Shown: positions 21,826 through 29,527 of the stretch, piece by piece
Layout of the letters: every line of letters begins with the position of its first letter
Numbering within the stretch: the stretch's first letter is position 1
Assembly (NCBI RefSeq): GCF_000413475.1
Contig: NZ_ATFK01000001.1
Span: 1 to 64,000 of the forward strand
Length of the DNA: 64,000 nt
DNA from: Streptococcus intermedius SK54 = ATCC 27335
GTDB lineage: Bacteria; Bacillota; Bacilli; Lactobacillales; Streptococcaceae
Direction of reading: 5' to 3'
Made by a program: the position numbers and the translations under genes
The notes under the pieces: model-generated
What the model saw: the letters and a program-made list of their open reading frames with translations, nothing else
Database searches by the model: none
What the model was told of the DNA's origin: nothing

Positions 21826-22629
21826 TTAGTAGTCTTCTAAAATATCACCAATTGGGTCATTTGATGTAGCAGATCCTCCACCACCATTTCCGCCTTTTTT
21901 AGAAAGGTTAAGGTAGATAAGTGCGATTGCAACACCGATTGTACCAAGAGCGATAAGAGTTAATTGACTAACAGCTGCAAGGGCAAAACCGATAGCAAAG
22001 AATGGCCATACTTCGCGAGTTGCCATCATGTTGATAACCATAGCGTAACCAACGGCAACGACCATGCCACCACCGATGGCCATACCATCTTTCAACCAAA
22101 CTGGCATGAGACCGAGTAAATGTTGAACTGATTCGGCTGGGATAGCAAGAAGAAGTGCAGCAGGAAGAGCGATCCGAAGACCTTGCAAAAGAAGGGCTAC
22201 AAAGTGAGCACGTTCTATGCTAGCAATATCACCTTTTTTAGCAGCTGCATCAGCGCCGTGAACAAGAGCAACTGAGATCGTACGCACAATCATTGTAAGG
22301 AAAAGACCCGCGACAGCAAGTGGGATAGCAACAGCAGTTGCAACAGCAATTCCTTTGTTAGTGTAGTCCCCACCTTGTACTAATATGATAGCAGCAGCAA
22401 CAGAAGCAAGGGCAGCATCAGGTGCAACAGCAGCACCGATATTTGCCCAACCAAGAGCGATCATTTGTAGTGATCCACCAAGGATAACACCGGCTTCTAA
22501 GTGTCCTGTTACAAGACCAATTAGAGTACATGCAACAAGTGGTTGGTGGAATTGAAATTGGTCTAAGATTCCTTCAAGTCCGGCAAGAAAGGCAACGAAG
22601 ACCACTAAAATCATAGAAATAATTGACAT
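21826..22629 (-). CDS. manM: PTS mannose-family transporter subunit IIC
   Basis: Polytopic membrane subunit of 267 residues that binds and translocates the sugar together with IID. Signature segments include FQFHQPLVACTLIGLVTGH and GGSLQMIALGWANIGAAVAPD. A Gly/Ser-rich C-terminal tail (GGNGGGGSA) follows the last helix. It lies between manL and manN with short gaps and good ribosome sites. Confidence 0.95.
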   Translation of the reverse strand: MSIISMILVVFVAFLAGLEGILDQFQFHQPLVACTLIGLVTGHLEAGVILGGSLQMIALGWANIGAAVAPDAALASVAAAIILVQGGDYTNKGIAVATAVAIPLAVAGLFLTMIVRTISVALVHGADAAAKKGDIASIERAHFVALLLQGLRIALPAALLLAIPAESVQHLLGLMPVWLKDGMAIGGGMVVAVGYAMVINMMATREVWPFFAIGFALAAVSQLTLIALGTIGVAIALIYLNLSKKGGNGGGGSATSNDPIGDILEDY

Positions 22630-22646
22630 ATTCTAAATCCTTTCCA

Positions 22647-23636
22647 TTATTGAACGTTGGCTTTATTAATTAAGTCAAACAAATCTTTTTTAGAGTCGTT
22701 TGGTACTTTACGTACATCAAATTCAACTCCTAGGTCACGCAATTTTTCAAAGGTTGCAACGTCATCTTTATCCATTGATAATACGTTATTCACCATTGTT
22801 TTACCTGTTGAGTGAGCCATTGAGCCAACGTTAAGTGTTTTGATATTCACGCCACCTTCAACAGCACGAAGTGCATCTTGAGGTGTTTCAAAAAGAATAA
22901 GTGCGTGTGTTTCGCCAAAACGAGGGTCTTTTGCTACTGCAATCAATTTGTCGATTGGAACAACATTTGCTTTGACATTACCAGGTGCAGCTTGTTTGAT
23001 CAGCTCCTTACGAAGCTCATCTTGCGCTACTGAGTCTGAAGCAACGATGATACGGTCTGCTTTCGAATCTGGTGTCCAAGCAGTCGCAACTTGACCATGC
23101 AGAAGACGTGTATCGATACGTGCAAGATTGATTTTTAATTTGCCATCTCCGATAACGGTTCCTTCTGGAATAGCAGCTTGAGCAGTTGGTGCAGCAGGTG
23201 CACTTGTTACCTCAACTACAGGATTTAGTTCCTCAGGAAGAGCTTTCACTCCTTCCTTGGCTTCTTTGATGATGTTTGCAACCACAGCGTCAACGCCAGC
23301 ATTGGCATCCATCATCCGTTCTGTATAAGCTTGAATCAACATTGGCAGATTCAAGCCTGTGATGATCGCGAATTTGCGGTCAGGATTTTCACCCATTACG
23401 CGGCTAGCTTGGTTAAATGGAGAGCCACTCCAAAGGTCAGCCAAAACTAGAACTTCATCGTTCGCGTCAAAAGCAGCCACAGCATTATTGAACTTAGCGT
23501 ACAAATCATCAGGACCTTCATTTGGCATAAAAGTTACAACTTGAACTTTTTCTTGCTCACCAAAAATCATGGAACCTGATTGATGAATACCCGCAGCAAA
23601 TTCACCATGGCTTGCAATAATGATTCCGATACTCAT
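22647..23636 (-). CDS. manL: PTS mannose-family transporter subunit IIAB
   Basis: Phosphoryl-transfer subunit fusing IIA and IIB. His10 in IIIASHGEF takes phosphate from HPr. An Ala/Pro linker ([16 protein letters not shown], about 144-159) leads to the IIB domain with His180 in [13 protein letters not shown], which passes phosphate to the sugar. 329 residues, full length. ManL also mediates carbon-source control in oral streptococci. First gene of the operon, after a promoter with cre and CiaR-type sites. Confidence 0.96.
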   Translation of the reverse strand: MSIGIIIASHGEFAAGIHQSGSMIFGEQEKVQVVTFMPNEGPDDLYAKFNNAVAAFDANDEVLVLADLWSGSPFNQASRVMGENPDRKFAIITGLNLPMLIQAYTERMMDANAGVDAVVANIIKEAKEGVKALPEELNPVVEVTSAPAAPTAQAAIPEGTVIGDGKLKINLARIDTRLLHGQVATAWTPDSKADRIIVASDSVAQDELRKELIKQAAPGNVKANVVPIDKLIAVAKDPRFGETHALILFETPQDALRAVEGGVNIKTLNVGSMAHSTGKTMVNNVLSMDKDDVATFEKLRDLGVEFDVRKVPNDSKKDLFDLINKANVQ

Positions 23637-23672
23637 TATTGTCTTTCCTCCTTATAAAATGTTTGACTTAAG

Positions 23673-23689
23673 TTTAAGAAAAATTTAAG
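23673..23689 (+). promoter_or_regulatory. CiaR-type direct repeat at the manL promoter
   Basis: TTTAAG (23673-23678), exactly five bases, TTTAAG (23684-23689), matching the TTTAAG-N5-TTTAAG site of the CiaR response regulator. A third TTTAAG follows at 23694-23699. The repeat reads on the strand opposite to manL and covers the expected start of the transcript. As I recall, manLM belongs to the pneumococcal CiaR regulon, which supports the call. Confidence 0.65.
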
Positions 23690-23697
23690 ACTATTTA

Positions 23698-23726
23698 AGT
23701 ATAAAACGTTTTCATGAAAAATGCAA
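23698..23726 (-). promoter_or_regulatory. manLMN promoter with overlapping cre site
   Basis: Minus strand TTGCAT (23726-23721), 17 bases, TATACT (23703-23698). The spacer and -10 contain ATGAAAACGTTTTAT (23715-23701), one mismatch from the CcpA cre consensus. CcpA binding here would occlude the promoter. Confidence 0.75.
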
Positions 23727-23763
23727 TAGTTTGAGCTAAAAAAGTCAAAATCTTTCATAATTT

Positions 23764-23779
23764 TTGACAGATTTGTCAA
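23764..23779. promoter_or_regulatory. Palindrome upstream of manL promoter
   Basis: TTGACA-GATT-TGTCAA, a perfect 6-4-6 inverted repeat about 40 bases upstream of the manL -35. It looks like a regulator site; the protein is unknown. Confidence 0.35.
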
Positions 23780-23815
23780 TGAATAAAACTAGTTATTTTA
23801 ACAATATATTAACGA

Positions 23816-23830
23816 TTGAAAGCGATTGCT
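23816..23830. promoter_or_regulatory. Second cre site in the man-adh gap
   Basis: TTGAAAGCGATTGCT matches WTGNAANCGNWNNCW at every position. It lies about 90 bases upstream of the manL -35 and just past the adhP terminator, so it most likely acts on manLMN. Confidence 0.6.
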
Positions 23831-23861
23831 GAAAATGGATGAGATTCTTTGAAAATGAAAA

Positions 23862-23892
23862 AGAAGAGTGGAAAAATATCTCCACCCTTCTG
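23862..23892 (-). terminator. adhP terminator
   Basis: Minus strand stem AGAAGGGTGGA / TCCACTCTTCT followed by TTTTTC, 16 bases after the adhP stop codon. Confidence 0.85.
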
Positions 23893-23907
23893 TAGGGGTT
23901 CTACTTA

Positions 23908-24930
23908 TCAGTGAGTAAAATCAAGAACCATCCGACCTTGAATCGTTCCGGCTTCCATTTCATCAAAGATATCTACGGCATCTTCTACAGGGCGTTTTTG
24001 GACAACTGGTACGACCAGACCTTCAGCACCAAATTGGAATGCTTCTTCTAAATCTTTACGGGTACCAACTAAAGAGCCGATGACTTGAATGCCATCAAGT
24101 ACAGTTTTCACAATACTGAGATCCATCATTTCTGAGGGAAGTCCAACGGCTACTACACGCCCACCTGCACGTACAGAATCAACGGCTTGGTTAAAAGCGA
24201 CTTTTGAAACAGCTGTTACGACAGCTGAATGAGCTCCACCGTTTGTCTTTTCTTTAATTAATCCTGGAACATCTTCTACTTCGTGACCATTGATAACGAT
24301 ATCTGCTCCGACTTGTTTAGCCAACTCAAGTTTGTCATTGTTGATGTCAACAGCAATGACATGAGCATTGAAGACTTTTTTAGCGTATTGTACAGCGAGG
24401 TTACCAAGACCTCCTGCACCGTACATGACAACCCATTGCCCTGGTTCAACTTTTGCTTCCTTGATAGCTTTGTAAGTGGTAACACCAGCACAAGTGATAG
24501 AAGAAGCTTGCGCAGGATCTAATCCTTCAGGAACTTTAACAGCATAATCAGCTGTGACGATACATTGTTCGGCCATACCTCCATCAACGGAGTAGCCTGC
24601 ATTTTTTACAGTCCGACAAAGTGTTTCACGTCCAGTGGTACAGTATTCACAAACACCACAGCCTTCAAAGAACCAAGCGACGCTGACACGATCGCCAACT
24701 TTTAAGCTTGTCACATCAGGTGCTAATTCTTTGACAATGCCGATTCCTTCGTGACCAAGAACACGTCCTGGAACTTTTCCGAAATCACCATGTGCTACGT
24801 GAAGGTCAGTATGGCAGACACCACAATATTCAATCTCAACGAGTGCTTCGCCTGTTTCAAGGGGACGTAGTTCCTTGTTTTCAACGATTTCGACACTAGT
24901 GCCTGCTGGATTAACAACAACTGCTTTCAT
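23908..24930 (-). CDS. adhP: Zinc-dependent alcohol dehydrogenase, AdhP type
   Basis: Interconverts ethanol and acetaldehyde with NAD(H) during fermentation. The 340-residue medium-chain dehydrogenase has catalytic zinc ligands Cys36, His60 and Cys147, the GHEGIG signature (59-64), structural zinc cysteines 91, 94, 97 and 105 (CGVCEYC...C), and the Rossmann motif GAGGLG (171-176). AAGGAGG precedes the ATG. It is a single gene with its own terminator and a cre-bearing promoter, which fits carbon-catabolite control. Confidence 0.94.
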   Translation of the reverse strand: MKAVVVNPAGTSVEIVENKELRPLETGEALVEIEYCGVCHTDLHVAHGDFGKVPGRVLGHEGIGIVKELAPDVTSLKVGDRVSVAWFFEGCGVCEYCTTGRETLCRTVKNAGYSVDGGMAEQCIVTADYAVKVPEGLDPAQASSITCAGVTTYKAIKEAKVEPGQWVVMYGAGGLGNLAVQYAKKVFNAHVIAVDINNDKLELAKQVGADIVINGHEVEDVPGLIKEKTNGGAHSAVVTAVSKVAFNQAVDSVRAGGRVVAVGLPSEMMDLSIVKTVLDGIQVIGSLVGTRKDLEEAFQFGAEGLVVPVVQKRPVEDAVDIFDEMEAGTIQGRMVLDFTH

Positions 24931-24951
24931 ACAGTAATCCTCCTTATTATA

Positions 24952-24974
24952 AGAGTTGATACATTTTCAACTCT
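24952..24974. promoter_or_regulatory. Inverted repeat in the adhP leader
   Basis: AGAGTTGA (24952-24959) and TCAACTCT (24967-24974) form a perfect 8-bp repeat with a 7-base loop, just upstream of the ribosome site. It could be a repressor site or an mRNA hairpin. Confidence 0.4.
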
Positions 24975-24996
24975 AAGTTTGATTTTTGATAAATTT

Positions 24997-25035
24997 ATTA
25001 TAACAAAAGCTAAATGTTATTGCAAGCGTTTACAG
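24997..25035 (-). promoter_or_regulatory. adhP promoter with cre site
   Basis: Minus strand TTGCAA (25025-25020), 17 bases, TATAAT (25002-24997). TGTAAACGCTTGCA (25034-25021) overlaps the -35 and fits the CcpA cre consensus except for its first flanking base. Confidence 0.8.
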
Positions 25036-25103
25036 AAAATCTCTTGAAATTTTCCTTAGCCGGTTTAATAGTATGTGATTTATTAACAAGAAAGTGATGA
25101 ACC

Positions 25104-25138
25104 AAAAAAGAAATCCCCTTACGATGAAGGATTTCTTT
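25104..25138 (-). terminator. Terminator of the Cof-type HAD gene
   Basis: Minus strand AAAGAAATCC / GGATTTCTTT followed by a T-run, 15 bases after the HAD stop codon. Confidence 0.85.
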
Positions 25139-25152
25139 AACAGGATGAATTC

Positions 25153-25965
25153 TTATAAAAACAATTTTAACAGTTGATGAGCAACACCATCTTGATCATT
25201 GGTCAGTGGTAGTTGTTCATCTGCATAGGGAAGCAGTGTTTGACTCGCATTTTTCATGGCATAGCCAGTACCGGCAAATGCTAGCATTTCTGTATCATTG
25301 TGCTCGTCACCAAAAGCAATCAAATCTTTTCGATCTACGTTTAGAATATCTAATAAATATTTTAAAGCAAAGGCTTTGTTTACACCCTTTGGAGTGCATT
25401 CAAGGATATTTAGTGGTCCTCCCCAAGTGTTGATAGATAATTGCTGATGATAAAATTGATTCAATTCATCAGCTAGGGCATATTTATCATTAGCATGTGT
25501 TTGTAAAAGAATGCAGTTGGGATTCTTGGTCACTAATTCTGGCTTGAATTGATTTTCAGGGCGAAAAGATTCCACACCAAACAATTTGGGGTCAGCAATT
25601 GTTTTATTGGGAGCTGTAATATAGAATTTCTTCCGATATTCTCCAGCAATGAAGTCTGCTTTAATTTCTTGTTTCCGTTTGACAATATCCAATAGATATT
25701 CTTTGTCTAAGGTGATGCATCTTTCTTGTTGCCATTTTTTCTCAGGAATATGAGTCAAAGAACCATTGAAATTAATCATTGGCGTATGTAACTCCAACTC
25801 TTTGTAAAATTCTCGTGCCATCCGATAAGGTCGTCCTGTTGTGATAACAACATGGTGGCCTTTTTTAGAAATTTTTTTAATGGTTTCTTTTGTAAATTCA
25901 GAAAGTTTGCTGTCAGAATTGAGCAAAGTTCCATCTAAATCTACTGCAATTACTTTTTTAGTCAT
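25153..25965 (-). CDS. HAD-superfamily hydrolase, Cof subfamily (IIB)
   Basis: Probable sugar-phosphate or nucleotide phosphatase. The 270-residue protein has motif I VDLDGTLLNS (Asp nucleophile and acid/base near residues 9-11), motif II in VVITTGRP, and motif IV GDEHNDTEML near 215. A Cof-type cap lies between. Substrates of these proteins are broad and cannot be read from sequence. An extended -10 (TGC-TATAAT, 26003-25995) serves as promoter. Confidence 0.88.
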   Translation of the reverse strand: MTKKVIAVDLDGTLLNSDSKLSEFTKETIKKISKKGHHVVITTGRPYRMAREFYKELELHTPMINFNGSLTHIPEKKWQQERCITLDKEYLLDIVKRKQEIKADFIAGEYRKKFYITAPNKTIADPKLFGVESFRPENQFKPELVTKNPNCILLQTHANDKYALADELNQFYHQQLSINTWGGPLNILECTPKGVNKAFALKYLLDILNVDRKDLIAFGDEHNDTEMLAFAGTGYAMKNASQTLLPYADEQLPLTNDQDGVAHQLLKLFL

Positions 25966-25994
25966 AATTTACTCTTTCATTTGTGCTGTTTTCT

Positions 25995-26039
25995 ATTATA
26001 GCAGATTTTAAGATGAAAGTGCAGAATTTGTGATATAAT
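25995..26039. promoter_or_regulatory. Divergent extended -10 promoters (HAD / DUF1361)
   Basis: Minus strand TGC-TATAAT (26003-25995) drives the HAD gene and plus strand TGA-TATAAT (26031-26039) drives the DUF1361 gene. Both lack a good -35. Confidence 0.6.
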
Positions 26040-26071
26040 GTTTTCTTATATAATGAAGGAGGAAATCAAGC

Positions 26072-26671
26072 ATGCGTAAAACAATTGTCATTCATATTTT
26101 CTTTGCAATCATTTCTGCTATTGTTTATGTCGAAGGAATTTTAACGAAGGGGCCGGATTTGATCTGGAATATGTTTTTAGCTTTGATTGCCTATGATGCG
26201 GCTTTTTTAGCCATTCAGTTTAAAAAGAAATGGTTTTTCCTACCTGTCATTCTTCTTTGGCTAGCATTTTACCCCAATACGTTCTATATGATTACGGACT
26301 TGGTACACATGCACTGGGTGAGTAATACCTTGTGGAATCGAGAAAGTTTACATCTTTTTATGGCATTTGTTCCAAGTATTTTCTTTGGAGTTTTATGTGG
26401 GATTGAGAGCTGGAACATGATTGTACATTATTTAAAGTTGAATTGGTGGATAGAGTATTTAGCTATTGGAGCGGTGTCGTTTTTATCTAGTTTAGCCATT
26501 TATATAGGTCGTTATGATCGACTTAATTCTTGGGATTTAGTTAGTCATCCTACACTAGTTTTTGAACGTCTGGCAGCGTCTTTACAGCGGGAGAGTCTGC
26601 TGTTCATTTTAGGGTTTACCTTTATTCAAATCATGTCCTTGGTCTTTTTGAGTAAAAATCAGTCCAAATAA
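26072..26671 (+). CDS. DUF1361 domain membrane protein
   Basis: A 199-residue polytopic membrane protein with about six hydrophobic segments. The conserved DUF1361 centre reads WLAFYPNTFYMITDLVH (about 70-86), and a family-typical IGRYDRLNSWDL follows late in the chain. Function is not known. AAGGAGG lies eight bases before the ATG. It stands alone between divergent and downstream promoters. Confidence 0.85.
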   Translation: MRKTIVIHIFFAIISAIVYVEGILTKGPDLIWNMFLALIAYDAAFLAIQFKKKWFFLPVILLWLAFYPNTFYMITDLVHMHWVSNTLWNRESLHLFMAFVPSIFFGVLCGIESWNMIVHYLKLNWWIEYLAIGAVSFLSSLAIYIGRYDRLNSWDLVSHPTLVFERLAASLQRESLLFILGFTFIQIMSLVFLSKNQSK

Positions 26672-26722
26672 AGATTTTATATGAAAATTGCTGTGATAAT
26701 TTGTTTATTTTTTGAAAAATCG

Positions 26723-26751
26723 TTGAAATCGTGAATGTTTTGTGTTATCAT
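26723..26751 (+). promoter_or_regulatory. NCS2 permease promoter
   Basis: TTGAAA (26723-26728), 17 bases, extended -10 TGT-TATCAT (26743-26751). Transcription should start near 26758. Confidence 0.6.
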
Positions 26752-26758
26752 ATCTACT

Positions 26759-26771
26759 ATCGTTCGTAAAT
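26759..26771 (-). promoter_or_regulatory. PurBox-like sequence
   Basis: Read on the minus strand, ATTTACGAACGAT agrees at 11 of 13 positions with the lactococcal/streptococcal PurBox AWWWCCGAACWWT bound by PurR. It lies at the transcription start rather than far upstream, and only one copy is seen, so the call is tentative. It fits a purine permease gene. Confidence 0.4.
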
Positions 26772-26788
26772 TTTAAGGAGATTTAAAA

Positions 26789-28228
26789 ATGGACAAGCTT
26801 TTTAAACTAAAAGAAAACGGTACAACTGTTCGTACAGAAGTTCTTGCTGGTTTAACCACTTTCTTTGCAATGAGTTATATTCTCTTTGTCAATCCTGAGA
26901 TGCTCAGTCAAACAGGGATGCCGGCTCAAGGTGTTTTTTTGGCGACAATCATTGGGACTGTTGCTGGAACGATGATGATGGCTTTGTATGCCAATATTCC
27001 TTATGCTCAGGCTCCTGGTATGGGGTTGAATGCTTTCTTTACTTATACCGTTGTTTTTGCGCTTGGTTATACTTGGCAAGAAGCGTTGGCGATGGTTTTT
27101 CTTTGCGGGATTATTAGTATTGTTGTTACGCTAACCAAAGTTCGTACAATTATTATTCATGCAATTCCAGAAAGTTTAAAATATGCTATTTCTGGTGGGA
27201 TTGGGATTTTTTTAGCTTACATTGGAGTTAAAAAAGCTGGACTTTTAAAATTCTCAATTGATCCGGGAACTTATAGCGTTACAGGAAAAGGTGCGGATAA
27301 GGCCCAAGCAGCTATTACAGCCAATGGAATGGCAACGCCGGGCTTGGTAGATTTTAACAACCCAGCTGTTCTTGTAGCTTTGTTTGGAATTTTCATCACC
27401 ATTTTCTTTGTCTTGAAACGCGTGCGTGGAGGTATTGTGTTATCTATTGCGGCAACCACAATCGTAGCCATTTTGGTGGGAGTTGTAGATCTTTCAAAAA
27501 TCAATTTTTCTTCCAATAATATCGGTGCTGCTGTTCAGGATTTGGGAAAGATTTTTGGTGCAGCTTTAGGCAAAAACGGTTTGTTAGCTTTATTTGCAAA
27601 ACCTTCTCGCATCCCAGAAGTGCTTCTTGCTATTTTGGCCTTTTCATTAACAGATATTTTTGATAACATCGGAACGTTGATCAGTACAGGGCGCAAAGCG
27701 GGCATCTTTAACATTGCAGATGAAGAAGCTGCTAAAGATTCGTCTGGCCTTCAAACTAAAATGGATAAGGCATTATTCTCAGACATGGTTGGGACAACTA
27801 TTGGCGCGATTGCAGGGACTTCAAATGTTACGACTTATGTAGAAAGTGCAGCTGGAATTGAAGCGGGCGGTCGTACTGGCTTGACAGCGCTTGTCGTTGC
27901 AGCTTTGTTTGCTGTGTCAAGTTTCTTTAGTCCACTTCTTGCTATTGTACCAACAGTAGCGGTAGCACCTATTCTTATCATTGTGGGAATAATGATGCTT
28001 TCCAGCATGAAGGATATCGAATGGGACGATTTATCAGAAGCAGTACCAGCATTCTTTACATCCGTTTTCATGGGCTTTACTTACAGTATTACTCATGGTA
28101 TTGCTGCAGGTTTCATCATGTATGCTTTTGTGAAAATCATCAAGGGTGAAGCTAAGGAAGTTCATCCCATTATCTGGGTGTTGGATGTCTTATTTATCCT
28201 AAACTTTATCAGTCTAGCTCTGGCTTAA
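26789..28228 (+). CDS. NCS2-family purine permease (guanine/hypoxanthine or adenine)
   Basis: Proton-coupled nucleobase importer of the AzgA/PbuG type. The 479-residue membrane protein has the family start (VRTEVLAGLTTFFAMSYILFVNP), the PGMGLNAFF segment near 70-80, and FDNIGTLISTGRKAG near 288-302. The GTSNVTTYVESAAGIEAGGRTGL signature near 350 marks this subfamily. Substrate preference cannot be fixed from sequence. No purine riboswitch aptamer is visible upstream, but a PurBox-like site is. Confidence 0.92.
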   Translation: MDKLFKLKENGTTVRTEVLAGLTTFFAMSYILFVNPEMLSQTGMPAQGVFLATIIGTVAGTMMMALYANIPYAQAPGMGLNAFFTYTVVFALGYTWQEALAMVFLCGIISIVVTLTKVRTIIIHAIPESLKYAISGGIGIFLAYIGVKKAGLLKFSIDPGTYSVTGKGADKAQAAITANGMATPGLVDFNNPAVLVALFGIFITIFFVLKRVRGGIVLSIAATTIVAILVGVVDLSKINFSSNNIGAAVQDLGKIFGAALGKNGLLALFAKPSRIPEVLLAILAFSLTDIFDNIGTLISTGRKAGIFNIADEEAAKDSSGLQTKMDKALFSDMVGTTIGAIAGTSNVTTYVESAAGIEAGGRTGLTALVVAALFAVSSFFSPLLAIVPTVAVAPILIIVGIMMLSSMKDIEWDDLSEAVPAFFTSVFMGFTYSITHGIAAGFIMYAFVKIIKGEAKEVHPIIWVLDVLFILNFISLALA

Positions 28229-28295
28229 TGATTGAAAAAATGAGGTTGGAACGAAAGTTCCTAGCTTCAAAGCATACTGTTGAATAAATCACCGA

Positions 28296-28458
28296 TACAG
28301 CAGTTGATTGCTCAAAGCACAGCTTTGAGGAGGCGAATAGAGATTGCGAAGCAAGTCTCAAGAATAGTTGCTTTTCAAACTCAGAAGAGTCTTTTTAACA
28401 AAAACTCTGTTTCCTTTATCCATTACCTCAATAGTCTCTCAGACTGTTGAGCATCTTT
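28296..28458 (+). repeat. Intergenic repeat, copy B
   Basis: Homologous to 17806-17965, with shared blocks TTGATTGCTCAAAGCAC, GAAGAGT-CTTTTTAACAAAAAC and CAGACTGTTGA. It sits inside a larger unit in the 337-base permease-tsaE gap: GAGGTTGGAACGAAAGTTCC (near 28243-28262) and GTTCTGTCCCACCCC (near 28498-28512) could pair as outer ends. ACTGTTGA recurs at both edges (28276, 28443). No coding frame is seen. Confidence 0.6.
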
Positions 28459-28550
28459 GTGGAAGTGAGACTACGAACTAAAAATTTTCAAAATGAGTTC
28501 TGTCCCACCCCTTTTTCTTTTGTCAAATTTTAGCAGAAAACGAAAAATTT

Positions 28551-28559
28551 TGATATAAT
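28551..28559 (+). promoter_or_regulatory. tsaE promoter (extended -10)
   Basis: TGA-TATAAT at 28551-28559. The last base of the -10 is only six bases before the tsaE ATG, so the transcript should start at or within one or two bases of the ATG. Confidence 0.7.
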
Positions 28560-28565
28560 AGTAAA

Positions 28566-29006
28566 ATGTTTAGTCATAATGAAAATGAGTTAATGGCGTG
28601 GGGCGAGAAATTAGGTGCTTTACTCCAAAAACAAGATGTTTTGATTTTAACAGGTGATTTAGGAGCTGGAAAAACAACCTTTACCAAAGGGGTAGCACGT
28701 GGGCTAGATATCAAACAAATGATTAAAAGTCCGACCTACACGATTGTTCGGGAATATGATGGCCGCCTTCCACTCTATCATTTGGATGTATATCGTATTG
28801 GGGAAGATCCAGATTCGATTGATTTAGATGACTTTCTCTTTGGTGAAGGGGTAATAGTCATTGAATGGGGTGAATTATTGGAAGATAGCTTGCCAAGCGA
28901 CTATCTCAAACTGACAATCCTCAGAAAAAATGATGGTCGAGAATTGGTCTTTGATGCGAAAGGTCATCGAGCTGAGAATTTACTTGAGGAACTTTTCAAT
29001 GGCTGA
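28566..29006 (+). CDS. tsaE: TsaE, tRNA threonylcarbamoyladenosine biosynthesis ATPase
   Basis: ATPase partner of TsaB/TsaD in making t6A37 on ANN-decoding tRNAs. The 146-residue P-loop protein has Walker A GDLGAGKTT (30-38), SPTYTIVREY in the switch region, and LYHLDVYRI and VIVIEWGE motifs typical of the YjeE/TsaE fold. Its predicted mRNA has no leader and no Shine-Dalgarno. The 3' end overlaps the following acetyltransferase gene by eight bases, a gene order kept in streptococci (tsaE-GNAT-LCP). Confidence 0.95.
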   Translation: MFSHNENELMAWGEKLGALLQKQDVLILTGDLGAGKTTFTKGVARGLDIKQMIKSPTYTIVREYDGRLPLYHLDVYRIGEDPDSIDLDDFLFGEGVIVIEWGELLEDSLPSDYLKLTILRKNDGRELVFDAKGHRAENLLEELFNG

Positions 29007-29520
29007 GTTAGAATTGCTGATAAGAGAAGCAGAGATTCAGGATGCTGTACATTTGATTGATTTTCTTAATCAGGTTGGGCAAGAGTCAGATTACATGACA
29101 TTAGATGACGCAGGGATCTTGATGACAGAAGAGCAGATGAGCTCTTTCATTGAACATCAAGCCGCGTCAGATAATCAGATTTATCTAATTGTACTATTAG
29201 ATAATGAAATTACTGGTCTTGTGAGTATTACAGCTGATTTTCATGAGCGGATTCGGCATATTGGGCAGGTCTTTATCGTGGTTAAAAGAGCATTTTGGAA
29301 TCAAGGCTTAGGAAAGCTTCTTTTAGAAGAGGCGATAAACTGGGCAGAGAATTCTGGAGTGATTCGGCGATTAGAATTGACTGTACAAGCAAGAAATGAA
29401 CGTGCTGTTCATTTGTATCAGGCGTTTGGGTTTGAGATTGAGGGCGTTCAAAAAAGAGGAGCCTATCTTACAGAAGGGGAATTTCTTGATGTTTATCTAA
29501 TGGGAAAACTGATAGACTAG
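28999..29520 (+). CDS. GNAT-family N-acetyltransferase
   Basis: Transfers an acetyl group from acetyl-CoA to an unknown amine. The 173-residue protein shows the GNAT beta4-alpha3 core with the acetyl-CoA loop in RAFWNQGLGKLLLEEA (about 95-110) and LELTVQARNERAVHLYQAFGFE near 127-148. I start it at ATG 28999 overlapping the tsaE stop (ATGGCTGA), because an upstream in-frame ATG at 28930 lies well inside tsaE. The acceptor is unknown; its fixed place beside tsaE and an LCP gene does not settle it. Confidence 0.87.
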   Translation: MAELELLIREAEIQDAVHLIDFLNQVGQESDYMTLDDAGILMTEEQMSSFIEHQAASDNQIYLIVLLDNEITGLVSITADFHERIRHIGQVFIVVKRAFWNQGLGKLLLEEAINWAENSGVIRRLELTVQARNERAVHLYQAFGFEIEGVQKRGAYLTEGEFLDVYLMGKLID

Positions 29521-29527
29521 AATAAAT

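Noticed and set aside
26672..26788. Purine riboswitch upstream of the NCS2 permease
   Set aside because: None of the conserved three-way-junction core sequences is visible in the 117 bases.
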